Part shown: one piece after another, positions 26,753 to 35,697 of the stretch | Layout of the letters: the number at the start of each line of letters is the position of its first letter | Numbering within the stretch: the stretch's first letter is position 1 | Source: an uncultured Eubacteriales bacterium | GTDB lineage: Bacteria > Bacillota > Clostridia > Peptostreptococcales > Anaerovoracaceae | Direction: 5' to 3' | NCBI GenBank assembly: GCA_910583765.1 | Contig: CAJTYS010000005.1 | Location: 79,418-143,417 of the forward strand | Length of the DNA stretch: 64,000 nucleotides | Program-made: the position numbers and the translations under genes | Notes under the pieces: model-generated | What the model was told of the DNA's origin: nothing | Database searches by the model: none | Seen by the model: the letters and a program-made list of their open reading frames with translations, nothing else

Positions 26753-27856
26753 ATGTCTATCAAACAGCTGATTATTAATCCAGGATCCACCAGCACCAAG
26801 CTGGCAGTCTATGAAGATAAAAAAGAAGTCCTCCAAAAATCCATTGTCCATCAGGCAGAAGAACTGGCGGCATGCGGCGGTTTGTATGAACAGATCCCTC
26901 TCAGGCTCCAGGCGATCCAGGCGTTCCTTGCGGAAACCGGCATGGAGCCGCGGGACTTGGACAATATCATGTGTCGGGGCGGCATGGTCTGGGGGATCGG
27001 CACTGGCGGCTATCGAGTAGGCGATGAACTGGCTGCGGCCCTTGCCAATGAAGAGTACACGTCTCCCCATGCGTCAGCCTTAGGCGGGCTCCTGGGGAAA
27101 AAGCTGGCGGACGAGGCTGGCGTGAACGCGTATATTTACGACGCTGTCACAGCGGCTTCTCTGCCGGACATCGCAAAGGTGACAGGGTTTCCAGAGCTGG
27201 TGAGAAGATCCAGCTGCCATGTGCTGAACATGCACGCCATGGGCGAACAGTACGCTGTGGATCAAGGTGTTGATTATGAAAGTCAGAAACTGATCATCGC
27301 TCACATGGGCGGCGGCATCAGCTTTTGCGCCATTGATCAAGGGAAGATTATTGACTCCATTGGAGATGACGATGGGCCCTTTTCCCCAGAGCGGGCAGGC
27401 TTTACCCAGATCCTTCCCATCATTAAGATGTGCTACAGCGGCAAATACAGCTATGATGAAATGAAGGCCAAAGTCCGGGGCAACGGGGGCTTGAAGGCCT
27501 ATCTGCACACTGCGGATGCTCGTGAGATCGAAAAGATGATCGCGGACGGAAACGAAAATGCGGCCCTGCTTTACAAGGCCCAGGCTTACCAGATCGCAAA
27601 AGGCATCGGCGAGCTGTCCATCGTACATAAAGGAAAATGCGATGCGATCATTCTCACAGGCGGTTTGGCATATTCCCAAATGCTGACCGAGATGGTCAAA
27701 AGCTATACGGCCTTTATCGCCCCGATCCATGTGTATCCAGGCGAACATGAAATGGAGGCCTTGGCAGCAGGCGGCCTGCGGATCATGACCGGCCAGGAAC
27801 AGGCAAAGGAATTTCGGCTGGAAGACGTGGCTGCCGCAGGGTCTTTGCAAGCATAA
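26753..27856 (+). CDS. buk: Butyrate kinase-like acyl kinase
   Basis: ASKHA-fold kinase that makes ATP from an acyl phosphate and ADP. Features are LIINPGSTSTKLAVYEDKK at the start, CRGGMVWGIGTGGYRV, LIIAHMGGGISFCAIDQGK, DDDGPFSPERAG and ILTGGLAYSQML. Length 367 matches butyrate and branched-chain-fatty-acid kinases. As the last gene of ptb-iorA-iorB-buk it would convert the acyl phosphate made by Ptb from IorAB-derived acyl-CoA, giving one ATP per 2-keto acid. Its real substrate may be phenylacetyl-, indoleacetyl- or isobutyryl-phosphate. Confidence 0.94.
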   Translation: MSIKQLIINPGSTSTKLAVYEDKKEVLQKSIVHQAEELAACGGLYEQIPLRLQAIQAFLAETGMEPRDLDNIMCRGGMVWGIGTGGYRVGDELAAALANEEYTSPHASALGGLLGKKLADEAGVNAYIYDAVTAASLPDIAKVTGFPELVRRSSCHVLNMHAMGEQYAVDQGVDYESQKLIIAHMGGGISFCAIDQGKIIDSIGDDDGPFSPERAGFTQILPIIKMCYSGKYSYDEMKAKVRGNGGLKAYLHTADAREIEKMIADGNENAALLYKAQAYQIAKGIGELSIVHKGKCDAIILTGGLAYSQMLTEMVKSYTAFIAPIHVYPGEHEMEALAAGGLRIMTGQEQAKEFRLEDVAAAGSLQA

Positions 27857-27861
27857 AAGTG

Positions 27862-28022
27862 TTGACAGTGGCCTCCTAAAGTGCTACTATTAATTTAGGC
27901 AGTTGAGTATGACCCCTTCTGCTATATTATTTAAGATACCATGTACGATATCGGCATGGATGATACTGTAACTATGATTAACCTTGAGACAGGAGTTTTG
28001 TTTAAGCAGAGCTCCTGTTTTT
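27862..28022 (+). ncRNA. Candidate small RNA with own promoter and terminator
   Basis: TTGACA (27862-27867), exactly 17 bases, TACTAT (27885-27890): a near-ideal promoter just after buk. About 95 bases later ACAGGAG (27989-27995) pairs with CTCCTGT (28012-28018), followed by TTTTT. The predicted transcript is roughly 125 bases and ends before the next gene. It contains a 27-codon frame (27941-28024, beginning MYDIGMDDTVTMINL) without a clear ribosome site and overlapping the terminator, so RNA function or a leader is as likely as a peptide. Confidence 0.5.
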
Positions 28023-28071
28023 AAATAGACGCAGTTGAGCCATGTGAAAGCAGGGATGGGAGGATCAGATC

Positions 28072-29655
28072 ATGGGAATGTTTTTGAACAATGACGATGC
28101 GCACGCACAATATGAGGGGATGACAAACAGCCGCTATTTTGTGGATAAATCGGCAATGATTGATGAGTTGATCGACTGCATGGAAGGGGCGCAAAACGCT
28201 CTTTGCTTCACCAGACCGCGTAGATTTGGCAAAAGCGTCATGGCCAATATGGTAGCAGCCTATTTTGGAAAAGCAGGAGACAGCCGCCAAGTCTTTGATC
28301 AATTGGAAATTTCCGATTCAAAGCAGTATGAAAAGTACCTGAACCAGCATAATGTGATTTACATTGATTTTAGTAAAATGCCAGAGCTTTGCGCAGACTA
28401 TGAGCGGTATGTCAACCGAATCATAAATGGCTTGAAACAGGACATCAAAGCCAGTTTTGAATGGATAGAGTTTAGTGAAGCCATGACTCTTTGGGACATG
28501 TTATCCCTGACAAAGGAGCGGTATATTTTTGTCCTGGACGAGTGGGATGCTGTGTTTCATATGACATTCATGACAAATGAAGACAAAAACAACTACTTGT
28601 TGTTTTTAAAGCAGCTTTTGAAGGATCAGGCTTACGTAGAGCTAGTCTATATGACTGGTGTTTTGCCGATTGCCAAGTATTCCAGCGGTTCAGAGCTGAA
28701 TATGTTTGCAGAGTACAGCATGGTAGGAGCAGAGCGCTTTAGTTCCTATTTTGGATTCACAGATGAAGAAGTTGATCAATTATATGAAACATATAAAACC
28801 TACACGAAAAATCATAAGATTTCCAGAGAAGACTTGAGGCTGTGGTATGATGGCTACTACAACGCACAGGAAATCAGGCTATATAATCCCCGCTCTATTG
28901 TCAGCGCTCTCACCAATAATCAGTTGTCTAGTTATTGGACTAGTTCTGGACCATATGATGAAATTTTTTATTGTATCAAAGATAGTATCAGTAATGTCCG
29001 AGAAGATATCGCTTTGATGATTTCTGGGGAAAGCGTGCCAGCCAGGGTGAGAGAGTACGCGGCCACATCTCAAGAGTTACGTACAAAAAACCAGGTGTAC
29101 TCCGCGATGATCGTCTATGGGCTTTTAACTTATCATGATGGAAACGTGCTGATTCCCAACAAAGAACTGATGGACAAATTCGATGAGTTGCTGATGGAAA
29201 AAGAGGAGATGGGCTATGTGCATCAGCTGGTGCGGAAATCTCGGGCCATGCTGCGGGCTACGCTGGTAGGCGACACGGATACTATGGCAGAAATCATGGA
29301 ATTTGCGCATGACACAGAAAGCCCGATCCTGCAGTATAACAGCGAAGTGGAATTGGCTGCGATCGTGAATCTGGTCTATTTGGAAGCAAGAGAGCAATAT
29401 CATGTGGTAAGAGAGGAAAAGGCGGGAAAGGGATTTGCGGATTTCATATTTTATCCATACAAACCCAGCAAAGACTGTATTCTTCTGGAATTAAAAGTAA
29501 ATGCGACACCAAAAGAGGCGATTTTGCAAATTAGAGAGAAGCAATATGCCCTGAACATTACGAGGGATCCTCGATATACTGGAAGAACCTTGCTAGTGGG
29601 CATCGGATATAACTCCAAAAGCAAGACACATGCTTGTAAGGTCGAGGAACTGTGA
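28072..29655 (+). CDS. AAA-ATPase-like protein with PD-(D/E)XK nuclease domain
   Basis: A 527-residue protein of the predicted AAA-ATPase/DUF1703 family common in Clostridia and Bacteroidetes. The N-terminal domain opens with YFVDKSAMIDELID and Walker A PRRFGKSVMANM; Walker B is IFVLDEWDAV near residue 160. The C-terminal domain ends with a PD-(D/E)XK core, ADFIFYPY then CILLELKVN. GGGAGGA precedes the ATG. The family has many paralogues and no settled function; a mobile-element or defence role is often proposed. No partner genes are visible. Confidence 0.88.
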   Translation: MGMFLNNDDAHAQYEGMTNSRYFVDKSAMIDELIDCMEGAQNALCFTRPRRFGKSVMANMVAAYFGKAGDSRQVFDQLEISDSKQYEKYLNQHNVIYIDFSKMPELCADYERYVNRIINGLKQDIKASFEWIEFSEAMTLWDMLSLTKERYIFVLDEWDAVFHMTFMTNEDKNNYLLFLKQLLKDQAYVELVYMTGVLPIAKYSSGSELNMFAEYSMVGAERFSSYFGFTDEEVDQLYETYKTYTKNHKISREDLRLWYDGYYNAQEIRLYNPRSIVSALTNNQLSSYWTSSGPYDEIFYCIKDSISNVREDIALMISGESVPARVREYAATSQELRTKNQVYSAMIVYGLLTYHDGNVLIPNKELMDKFDELLMEKEEMGYVHQLVRKSRAMLRATLVGDTDTMAEIMEFAHDTESPILQYNSEVELAAIVNLVYLEAREQYHVVREEKAGKGFADFIFYPYKPSKDCILLELKVNATPKEAILQIREKQYALNITRDPRYTGRTLLVGIGYNSKSKTHACKVEEL

Positions 29656-29747
29656 AAACATGATGATTTCGGAAGGCGTCAAAGAACAAAGGCGGTTTCG
29701 CTGATCTTATTTCTGAGGTGGACTTTGTTGACATTCCCTACATCACA

Positions 29748-29792
29748 AAAACAGCGGGCGCGGGATGATTTCTCCTTGCGCCCGCTGTTTCA
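29748..29792. terminator. Bidirectional terminator
   Basis: AACAGCGGGCGC (29750-29761) pairs with GCGCCCGCTGTT (29778-29789), with A-rich and T-rich flanks, between the convergent AAA-ATPase and P-type ATPase genes. Confidence 0.88.
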
Positions 29793-29836
29793 TAACATAA
29801 GAAGTTCTATTCTCTGCTGTCAGGAAACGGAAAGAG

Positions 29837-32464
29837 CTATTTCCGTCTTATGGCTGCCAGCTTGCAAAGCTGGATCACCGGAATATTGATAAAGGCCAGC
29901 CCATACACAGTGAACAGCTGTGCCAGACTTAGGGTCTGCACTTTAAAGACATCATGCAGCCCAGGCACCACCAGGACCAAAGTGATGAGCACAAGGCCAA
30001 TGAAAAAGGCACAGATCAAATACACATTGTTAAACACCTTGGAAGTGAACACCACAGGCTTGTTGGACTTGCAGTTGAATCCATGAAATAGCCGGGCCGT
30101 ACACAATGTGCCAAAGGCCAAGGTGCTGCCAAGCAGTGCGCTGCCCTGTCCCGCTGCGGTGAACGCGCCATAATAGCCAATGAGAAACGCTGCCATGGTG
30201 GTAATGCCAATGGAAAGGCCGCCCACGCCAATCCTTCCTAAAAAGCGTTTGGTGAGAATGGACTCATCTGCGGGCCGGGGCTTTTCCGCCATCAGATCTT
30301 TGGAATGAGGCTCCAATCCCAAAGCAATGGCAGGCAGGCTGTCTGTCAATAGGTTGATGAACAGCAGATGGACAGGGGCGAAAGGCACGGGTAGAGCCGT
30401 GATTGAGGCATACAGCACCGCAAGAATCGCACCGAAATTTCCTGAAAGCAAGAACTGGATGGAATTCTTGATGTTCTGGTAAATGTTCCGTCCATTTTCC
30501 ACAGCTTTCACAATGGTGGCAAAATTGTCATCCGTCAGCACCATAGAAGCCGCGTCCTTAGATACCTCACTTCCTGTGATCCCCATGGCAACGCCGATAT
30601 CGGCTTGCTTTAGTGCCGGCGCATCGTTTACGCCATCTCCTGTCATGGCCACGATATTGCCTTTATCCTGCCAGGCTCGCACGATACGGATTTTGTGTTC
30701 TGGGGACACGCGGGCATAGACAGAGATGTTCTCCACAAAATCTTTTAACTCCTCGTCAGACATGGAATCAATGGCAGCTCCTTCACAGGCTTCGGAATCT
30801 TCTTTCAAAATACCGATGCGCTTTGCGATGGCAGCGGCAGTGATTTTGTGATCCCCAGTGATCATGACAGGTTTGATGCCAGCGGAGACGCATTCAGCTA
30901 CCGCGGCCATGGACTCTTCTCTCGGAGGATCCATCATGGCAATGAGCCCCAGAAAAGTCAGCTCGGTTTCATCCTCGATCCCAGGTGAAAAATTGTCGGA
31001 GACTTCTTTATAGGCGAAGGCCAGCACCCGCAAGCCATCTTTGGAAAACTCCATGTTTTGATTTTCGATGTTTTCTCGATCCGCGGCAGTCATGGCACGG
31101 GCGGCTCCGTTTATTTGAATGGAAGAGACTCGATCCAGCAGCACATCCACGGCTCCTTTTGTGATCATTAGGGAACGGCCGTCCATGTGATGACAAGTGG
31201 ACATGAGTTTTCTGTCGCTGTCAAATGGGATCTCGCTGAATCGTGGAAATTTTTTTCGCAGGCTTTCATAACTGTGGCCAAGAACAGTTCCCAGATGGAT
31301 GAGGGCTGTTTCCGTAGGATCGCCGATTTCCTTTCCATCACTGATGGCAGAGTCATTGCAGAGCATGCTGTCCCGCAGCAGCTGCATCTGGGTTTGCTGG
31401 TTAGTGTCGATTTTTGCGGCTGGGATCCGTTGTTCGTCCAGATAATAAGCTTCCACTGTCATTTTGTTTTGTGTCAGAGTTCCGGTTTTGTCAGAGCAGA
31501 TGACAGAAACGCTCCCCAGACCTTCCACGGCCTGGAGTTTCCTGATGATCGCATGTTCTTTCGCCATTTTCTGCGTGCCAAAGGATAACACGATGGTGAC
31601 GATGGAACTGAGGGCTTCTGGAATCGCAGCCACTGCCAGCGCCACAGCGAATAAAAACGCCCTGCCTGCGGATTCGCCTCGGTAAACGCTGATTCCAAAG
31701 AGGATGGCACAGAAAACCAGGATCAAAATGGAAAGTTTCTTTCCAAAGTTATCGAGATTGATCTGCAAAGGCGTTTTCTTTTCAGAAGTTGTTTTTAGCA
31801 AAGTGGCGATTTTGCCTACTTCTGTGTCCATGCCAACAGAAGTCACTAAAAAGGATCCCCTGCCGTAGGTAATAAAGCTGCCAGAATAAACCATGTTGAG
31901 ACGGTCGCCCAAAGGCGCTTCCCCTTCAATGGGAGCCAGGCCCTTTTCTACCCCAAGGCTCTCTCCGGTCAAGGCGCTTTCATCGATTTTTAGGCCAGCG
32001 TTTTCCAAAAGCCGCCCGTCAGCAGGCACTGAATCTCCGGCTTCCAAAAAAACCTGGTCGCCGACTGTCACTTCTCTGGACGGGATCTTGATAATCTTGC
32101 CGCTTCGCAAAACTTTAGCTTCTGGCGCGGACATGGCCTTCAGGCTGCTCAAGGACTGCTCGGCTTTGATGGTCTGCACAGTGCCAAGGATGGCGTTGAT
32201 GGTGATGACCACTAGAATCACGATAGCGCTTTCCCAATCATCCAAAAGCCCAGAGATGATAGCGGCGGCAATCAAAATGATCACTAGAAAATCTTTGAAC
32301 TGCTCGAAAAAAATCTGGATCGTGGACTTTTTCTTTTCTTCTATCAATTCGTTAGGTCCGAATTTTTTCTGATGTTCCTGAACCTGGCTGTCTGAAAGTG
32401 GGTCAGCGCTGCCATTGACAGCCTGCCTGACCTGTTCATCTGTCATTTGATAATATTCTCGCAT
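29837..32464 (-). CDS. P-type cation ATPase, probably Mn2+ (or Ca2+) exporter
   Basis: An 875-residue P2A-type ATPase. It has the N-terminal cation ATPase domain, TGES loop (LTGESLGVEK), phosphorylation site SDKTGTLTQNK near residue 325, hinge TGDGVNDAPALKQADIG, and about ten membrane helices. The M4 motif is PEALSS where calcium pumps have PEGLP; M6 reads NLLTDSLPAIALG and keeps Asn, Thr and Asp. The start at 32464 follows AGGAGAAAGGAAG; the longer frame adds 17 residues without support. Upstream lies a yybP-ykoY riboswitch, which senses Mn2+, so manganese export is more likely than calcium transport. That assignment rests on the riboswitch. Confidence 0.9.
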   Translation of the reverse strand: MREYYQMTDEQVRQAVNGSADPLSDSQVQEHQKKFGPNELIEEKKKSTIQIFFEQFKDFLVIILIAAAIISGLLDDWESAIVILVVITINAILGTVQTIKAEQSLSSLKAMSAPEAKVLRSGKIIKIPSREVTVGDQVFLEAGDSVPADGRLLENAGLKIDESALTGESLGVEKGLAPIEGEAPLGDRLNMVYSGSFITYGRGSFLVTSVGMDTEVGKIATLLKTTSEKKTPLQINLDNFGKKLSILILVFCAILFGISVYRGESAGRAFLFAVALAVAAIPEALSSIVTIVLSFGTQKMAKEHAIIRKLQAVEGLGSVSVICSDKTGTLTQNKMTVEAYYLDEQRIPAAKIDTNQQTQMQLLRDSMLCNDSAISDGKEIGDPTETALIHLGTVLGHSYESLRKKFPRFSEIPFDSDRKLMSTCHHMDGRSLMITKGAVDVLLDRVSSIQINGAARAMTAADRENIENQNMEFSKDGLRVLAFAYKEVSDNFSPGIEDETELTFLGLIAMMDPPREESMAAVAECVSAGIKPVMITGDHKITAAAIAKRIGILKEDSEACEGAAIDSMSDEELKDFVENISVYARVSPEHKIRIVRAWQDKGNIVAMTGDGVNDAPALKQADIGVAMGITGSEVSKDAASMVLTDDNFATIVKAVENGRNIYQNIKNSIQFLLSGNFGAILAVLYASITALPVPFAPVHLLFINLLTDSLPAIALGLEPHSKDLMAEKPRPADESILTKRFLGRIGVGGLSIGITTMAAFLIGYYGAFTAAGQGSALLGSTLAFGTLCTARLFHGFNCKSNKPVVFTSKVFNNVYLICAFFIGLVLITLVLVVPGLHDVFKVQTLSLAQLFTVYGLAFINIPVIQLCKLAAIRRK

Positions 32465-32523
32465 ATGGACTTCCTTTCTCCTGGCGCGCTGCTCTTTTAC
32501 ACATTTGATTCGCACGAAGGCGC

Positions 32524-32625
32524 AAAGAGCCGCGCACTAGTGTAGTGTCGGGCTGATCCTTATGGCATCTAGCACTGCATTTACCACAATTTCCAACCAG
32601 AGGCTACACTAGTTATTTTGCAATG
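32524..32625 (-). repeat. Inverted repeat in the P-type ATPase leader
   Basis: Between the riboswitch and the start codon, CACTAGTGTAG (near 32534) and CTACACTAG (near 32607) bracket about 65 bases. The arms are long enough for a stable RNA hairpin or a small insertion. I do not recognise it. Confidence 0.45.
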
Positions 32626-32643
32626 GCGGATACGTTTATATGC

Positions 32644-32782
32644 AAAGAAAAAGACCTTTATCGCATATAAACAATGCAATAAAAGTCTGGCTGTTTCATT
32701 ACGGACCGGACAGGAATCGCTGTTCCTGTCGAGCTTGACGGTGTCGTAAACGCTTGTCGCGCCGGCTACTCCCCTTTATTTG
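32644..32782 (-). promoter_or_regulatory. yybP-ykoY (Mn2+) riboswitch with terminator
   Basis: Read on the minus strand, the leader starts AAAGGGGAGTAGC (32777-32765), the conserved 5' element of this riboswitch class, then shows ACCGTCA, a long GACAGGAA/TTCCTGTC hairpin and a GAAACAGCC segment. It ends in a 12-bp terminator stem, GACTTTTATTGC with GCGATAAAGGTC, followed by TTTTTCTTT. The class binds Mn2+ and turns on Mn2+ exporters, including P-type ATPases. Identification is from conserved sequence and architecture, not from a covariance model. Confidence 0.82.
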
Positions 32783-32788
32783 TATATT

Positions 32789-32817
32789 ATATTAGCTGTT
32801 TCTGGGATTGTTGTCAA
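32789..32817 (-). promoter_or_regulatory. Promoter of riboswitch and P-type ATPase
   Basis: On the minus strand TTGACA (32817-32812), 17 bases, TAATAT (32794-32789), a few bases before the riboswitch 5' end. Confidence 0.75.
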
Positions 32818-33031
32818 CTAGTAAATTTTTTTTTGATTTCTACAGATGCACTCTAAAAACAAGTGTCAATGTCAACACCATTTTTTCCATAGAAAAAAAT
32901 TTTATGTGAACAAAAAGTTGTGTATATATGAATCTCATAGTAAAATGGACGCATTACTTAGAAGCTATCCAATCCATACTCTTTATTTTGAGAAAATCGG
33001 CCATAATAGCGCTCCGTTTAAAAGCTGGAGC

Positions 33032-34460
33032 ATGAAAAAAGGGAGGAGCATAGTATCTGAAATGATGATTTACGATCAGGAAAAATTGATGCATGATCTG
33101 CATTTATTTAAAGCCGCGTTTGATGCGTCATATGATGGAATCCATATTCTGGATAAGGACGGATATACTCTATATATCAACCAGGCGTGTGAAAGGATCG
33201 AAGGGATCACAATGGAAATGATAGGAGGCAAAACCGTCAGTCAGTGTGTGGAAGAGGGGATATTCAACGATTCAGTTACTTTGGAAGTCCTGAAAAGAAA
33301 CACGGTGATAACAAAAAAGCAAAAAGTAAAAAATGGAAAAGAGGTTCTTGTGACAGGTACGCCAATCTATAACGAGGATAAGGAAATAATTGCCGTTATC
33401 GTAAACACAAGAGATATCACAGCACTTTCGACTTTAGAACATGAACTTAAAAAACAGGAACAGCTTGTCAGCGCCTTTTACAATGAATTTTCAAAAGCCG
33501 CATCCATACAAAAGCTTGAGGATAAATTGATCATGAAAAGTCCAGTCATGAAAAAGGCCCTAACAACTGCGCTTAATGTGGCAAAAGTGGATTCCAATAT
33601 ACTGATCACAGGGGAATCAGGCACAGGCAAAAGCATGTTTGCCCAAATCATACATGATAACAGCTTGAGAGCCGCAAAGCCAATGGTCAAAATTGACTGC
33701 GGAGCGATTCCTGAGACTCTCTTTGAATCAGAGCTGTTTGGCTATGAAAAGGGCGCGTTTACAGGGGCTGACCCAAGAGGGAAAACCGGGCTAGTCGCCC
33801 TTGCGGATCATGGAACCTTATTTTTGGATGAAATAGGTGAAGTTCCGCTTTCGCTGCAAGTAAAGCTGCTTAGACTCATTCAGGAAAACATTTTTTATAA
33901 AGTGGGGGGGGACGCCGATACATGTAGATATCAGGATCATAGCCGCGACCAACAAAGATTTGTTTGGGATGGTCGGACAAGGGCTGTTCCGAGAGGATCT
34001 ATATTATAGGATTAATGTGATACCAATTGATATGCCTCCATTACGGGAAAGGAGCGATGATGTGGTTCCCTTGATCATACAGCAAATGAGAATGAAAAAC
34101 GAAAAATACGGATATGAGAAATCAATCTCTAATAAAGCGCTGGACTTATTAAAGTCCTACGAGTGGCCTGGAAATGTCAGACAATTGGAAAACGTCATAG
34201 AACGGATCATGGTGACAGCAGCGGATAATATCATAAAGGCGGAAGACCTGCCAGATTTTCTCCACCAAAAACTAGTGGAAATCAAGACAGATGGAAGTAA
34301 ATCATTCAAAGAATTGACAGGCGAATATGAAAAGCAAATTCTCAGTCGTTTTATTGAAAAAGGGTTTACGCCAAAGGAAATGGCAAAATTGTTATCAATG
34401 GACGTTACAAATATAAGGCGGAAGCTGCATAAATATCAAATAGATTTCAAGAGCACTTAG
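33032..34460 (+). pseudogene. Sigma-54 PAS-domain activator interrupted by a frameshift at a G8 tract
   Basis: Enhancer-binding protein of the NtrC/RocR type: PAS domain (AFDASYDGIHILDKDGYTLY), AAA+ core with Walker A GESGTGKS, the sigma-54 contact loop GAFTGA, Walker B GTLFLDEIGE, and a C-terminal HTH (TPKEMAKLLSMDVTNIRRKL). The frame breaks at a run of eight G (33904-33911) in the conserved VGG segment. Residues after it (IHVDIRIIAATNKDLFG) continue in another frame to 34460. Ten or seven G would restore the frame. This may be slippage-based phase variation, real decay or a sequencing error. The start is uncertain (33032 or 33062). It precedes a sigma-54 operon that it probably activates. 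Confidence 0.85.
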
Positions 34461-34494
34461 ATGCAAAGACGCATTTAAGTGCTCTTTTGCATTT
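34451..34494 (+). terminator. Terminator after the sigma-54 activator
   Basis: GAGCACTTAGATGC pairs with GCATTTAAGTGCTC (one mismatch), followed by TTTT. It includes the stop codon of the activator frame. Confidence 0.8.
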
Positions 34495-34614
34495 TTTGAG
34501 AAAAAGACCTTAATGTTAGGGGTTTGCGTTAAAATGGATGAAATTAAAATGCGATCCTGCATTTTTGTTTTCTGCAGGGGATCTCAAAACTGTTGAAAAT
34601 ACAGGGATTTACGA

Positions 34615-34631
34615 TTGGCATCAAACTTGCG
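34615..34631 (+). promoter_or_regulatory. Sigma-54 promoter of the ureohydrolase-creatininase operon
   Basis: TTGGCATCAAACTTGCG matches the -24/-12 consensus TGGCAC-N5-TTGCW; GG (34617-34618) and GC (34629-34630) are 10 bases apart. It lies 48 bases before the ureohydrolase ATG and downstream of a sigma-54 activator gene. A dyad, AAATGC-N6-GCATTT, lies ~60 bases upstream and could be an activator site. Confidence 0.85.
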
Positions 34632-34678
34632 GTATTAAGAGATATATAAAAATATTCAGCTAAAAAGGAGGATTTTCA

Positions 34679-35626
34679 ATGAAAAATGATTATCGACCAG
34701 TAGACGCGCTAGCGTCACCAAGATTCTGCGGAATCAAGACATTTATGAGGCTGCCATATGTCACAGATTTGACAGATGTTGACGCGGCAATCGTAGGGAT
34801 TCCATTTGATACTGCCACCACGTATCGTACTGGCGCAAGATTTGGTCCTGCTGCGATTAGGGACATGTCTGCTACCATCAGGCCATTTAATATTGATATG
34901 AACATCAATAGTTTTGAGCATATGAATGTGGTGGACATGGGTGACATGAACATTATCCCAGGCTATATCGAAGACACTTATAAAATCATCGAGGATCAAT
35001 GTTTTAAAGTGCTGGAGGCTGGGGCAGTTCCAATTTGTCTGGGTGGGGATCACTCCGTGACGCTTGGAGAATTAAGAGCCGCAGCGAAAAAACACGGGCC
35101 GCTGGCATTCGTGCATTTCGATTCTCATACGGATACGGTATCTTCGTACTTTGGAAAGGACTATTGCCATGGAACACCGTTTTACCATGCTATAAAAGAA
35201 GGCCTGATTGATACGAAGCATTCCATACAAGTAGGGATGCGGGGGAATTTGTATGAGCCCAATGGGTTTCAAGACTCGGAGGATCTGGGGTTAGAAGTGA
35301 TAACCGCGAAGGAAATGCATAAAATCGGGATCGAAGCTACAGCCGAGAGGATCATGAAACGCGTAGACGGTAAAAAGGCGTTTCTCACCTTTGACATTGA
35401 TTTCGTGGATCCGGCCTACGCTCCAGGGACCGGCACCATTGAGATCGGTGGATTTTCAAGCTACGAAACCATGGAATTGCTTTGCGGCGTCAAAGATTTG
35501 GATGTTAAGGCTTTTGATTTGGTGGAAGTCGCGCCAATGTATGATCCGGCACAAATTACGGCGTTCCTTGCTGCGAATATCGTCCATGATTTTATTGCCA
35601 TGGTCGCTCGCAAAAGGGCAGACTAA
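34679..35626 (+). CDS. Ureohydrolase (agmatinase/guanidino-acid hydrolase family)
   Basis: Binuclear-metal enzyme that cuts a guanidino group to urea plus an amine. The 315 residues carry the three signatures: GGDHSVTLGE near residue 122, HFDSHTDT near 146 (DAH is more usual than DSH) and DIDFVDPAYAPGTGT near 239. AAAAGGAGG precedes the ATG. The family includes agmatinase, guanidinobutyrase and guanidinopropionase; motifs do not distinguish them. Because the next genes encode creatininase and an NCS1 permease, the substrate may be creatine or a related guanidino acid rather than agmatine. The alternative is agmatine to putrescine, supported by the nearby ornithine decarboxylase. Confidence 0.88.
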   Translation: MKNDYRPVDALASPRFCGIKTFMRLPYVTDLTDVDAAIVGIPFDTATTYRTGARFGPAAIRDMSATIRPFNIDMNINSFEHMNVVDMGDMNIIPGYIEDTYKIIEDQCFKVLEAGAVPICLGGDHSVTLGELRAAAKKHGPLAFVHFDSHTDTVSSYFGKDYCHGTPFYHAIKEGLIDTKHSIQVGMRGNLYEPNGFQDSEDLGLEVITAKEMHKIGIEATAERIMKRVDGKKAFLTFDIDFVDPAYAPGTGTIEIGGFSSYETMELLCGVKDLDVKAFDLVEVAPMYDPAQITAFLAANIVHDFIAMVARKRAD

Positions 35627-35697
35627 AAGACAATGCCATTTGTTTTGAACGATCGCACAAGTTATATGAAAAGGTGTTTTAGAAAGGAAGGTAGAAA

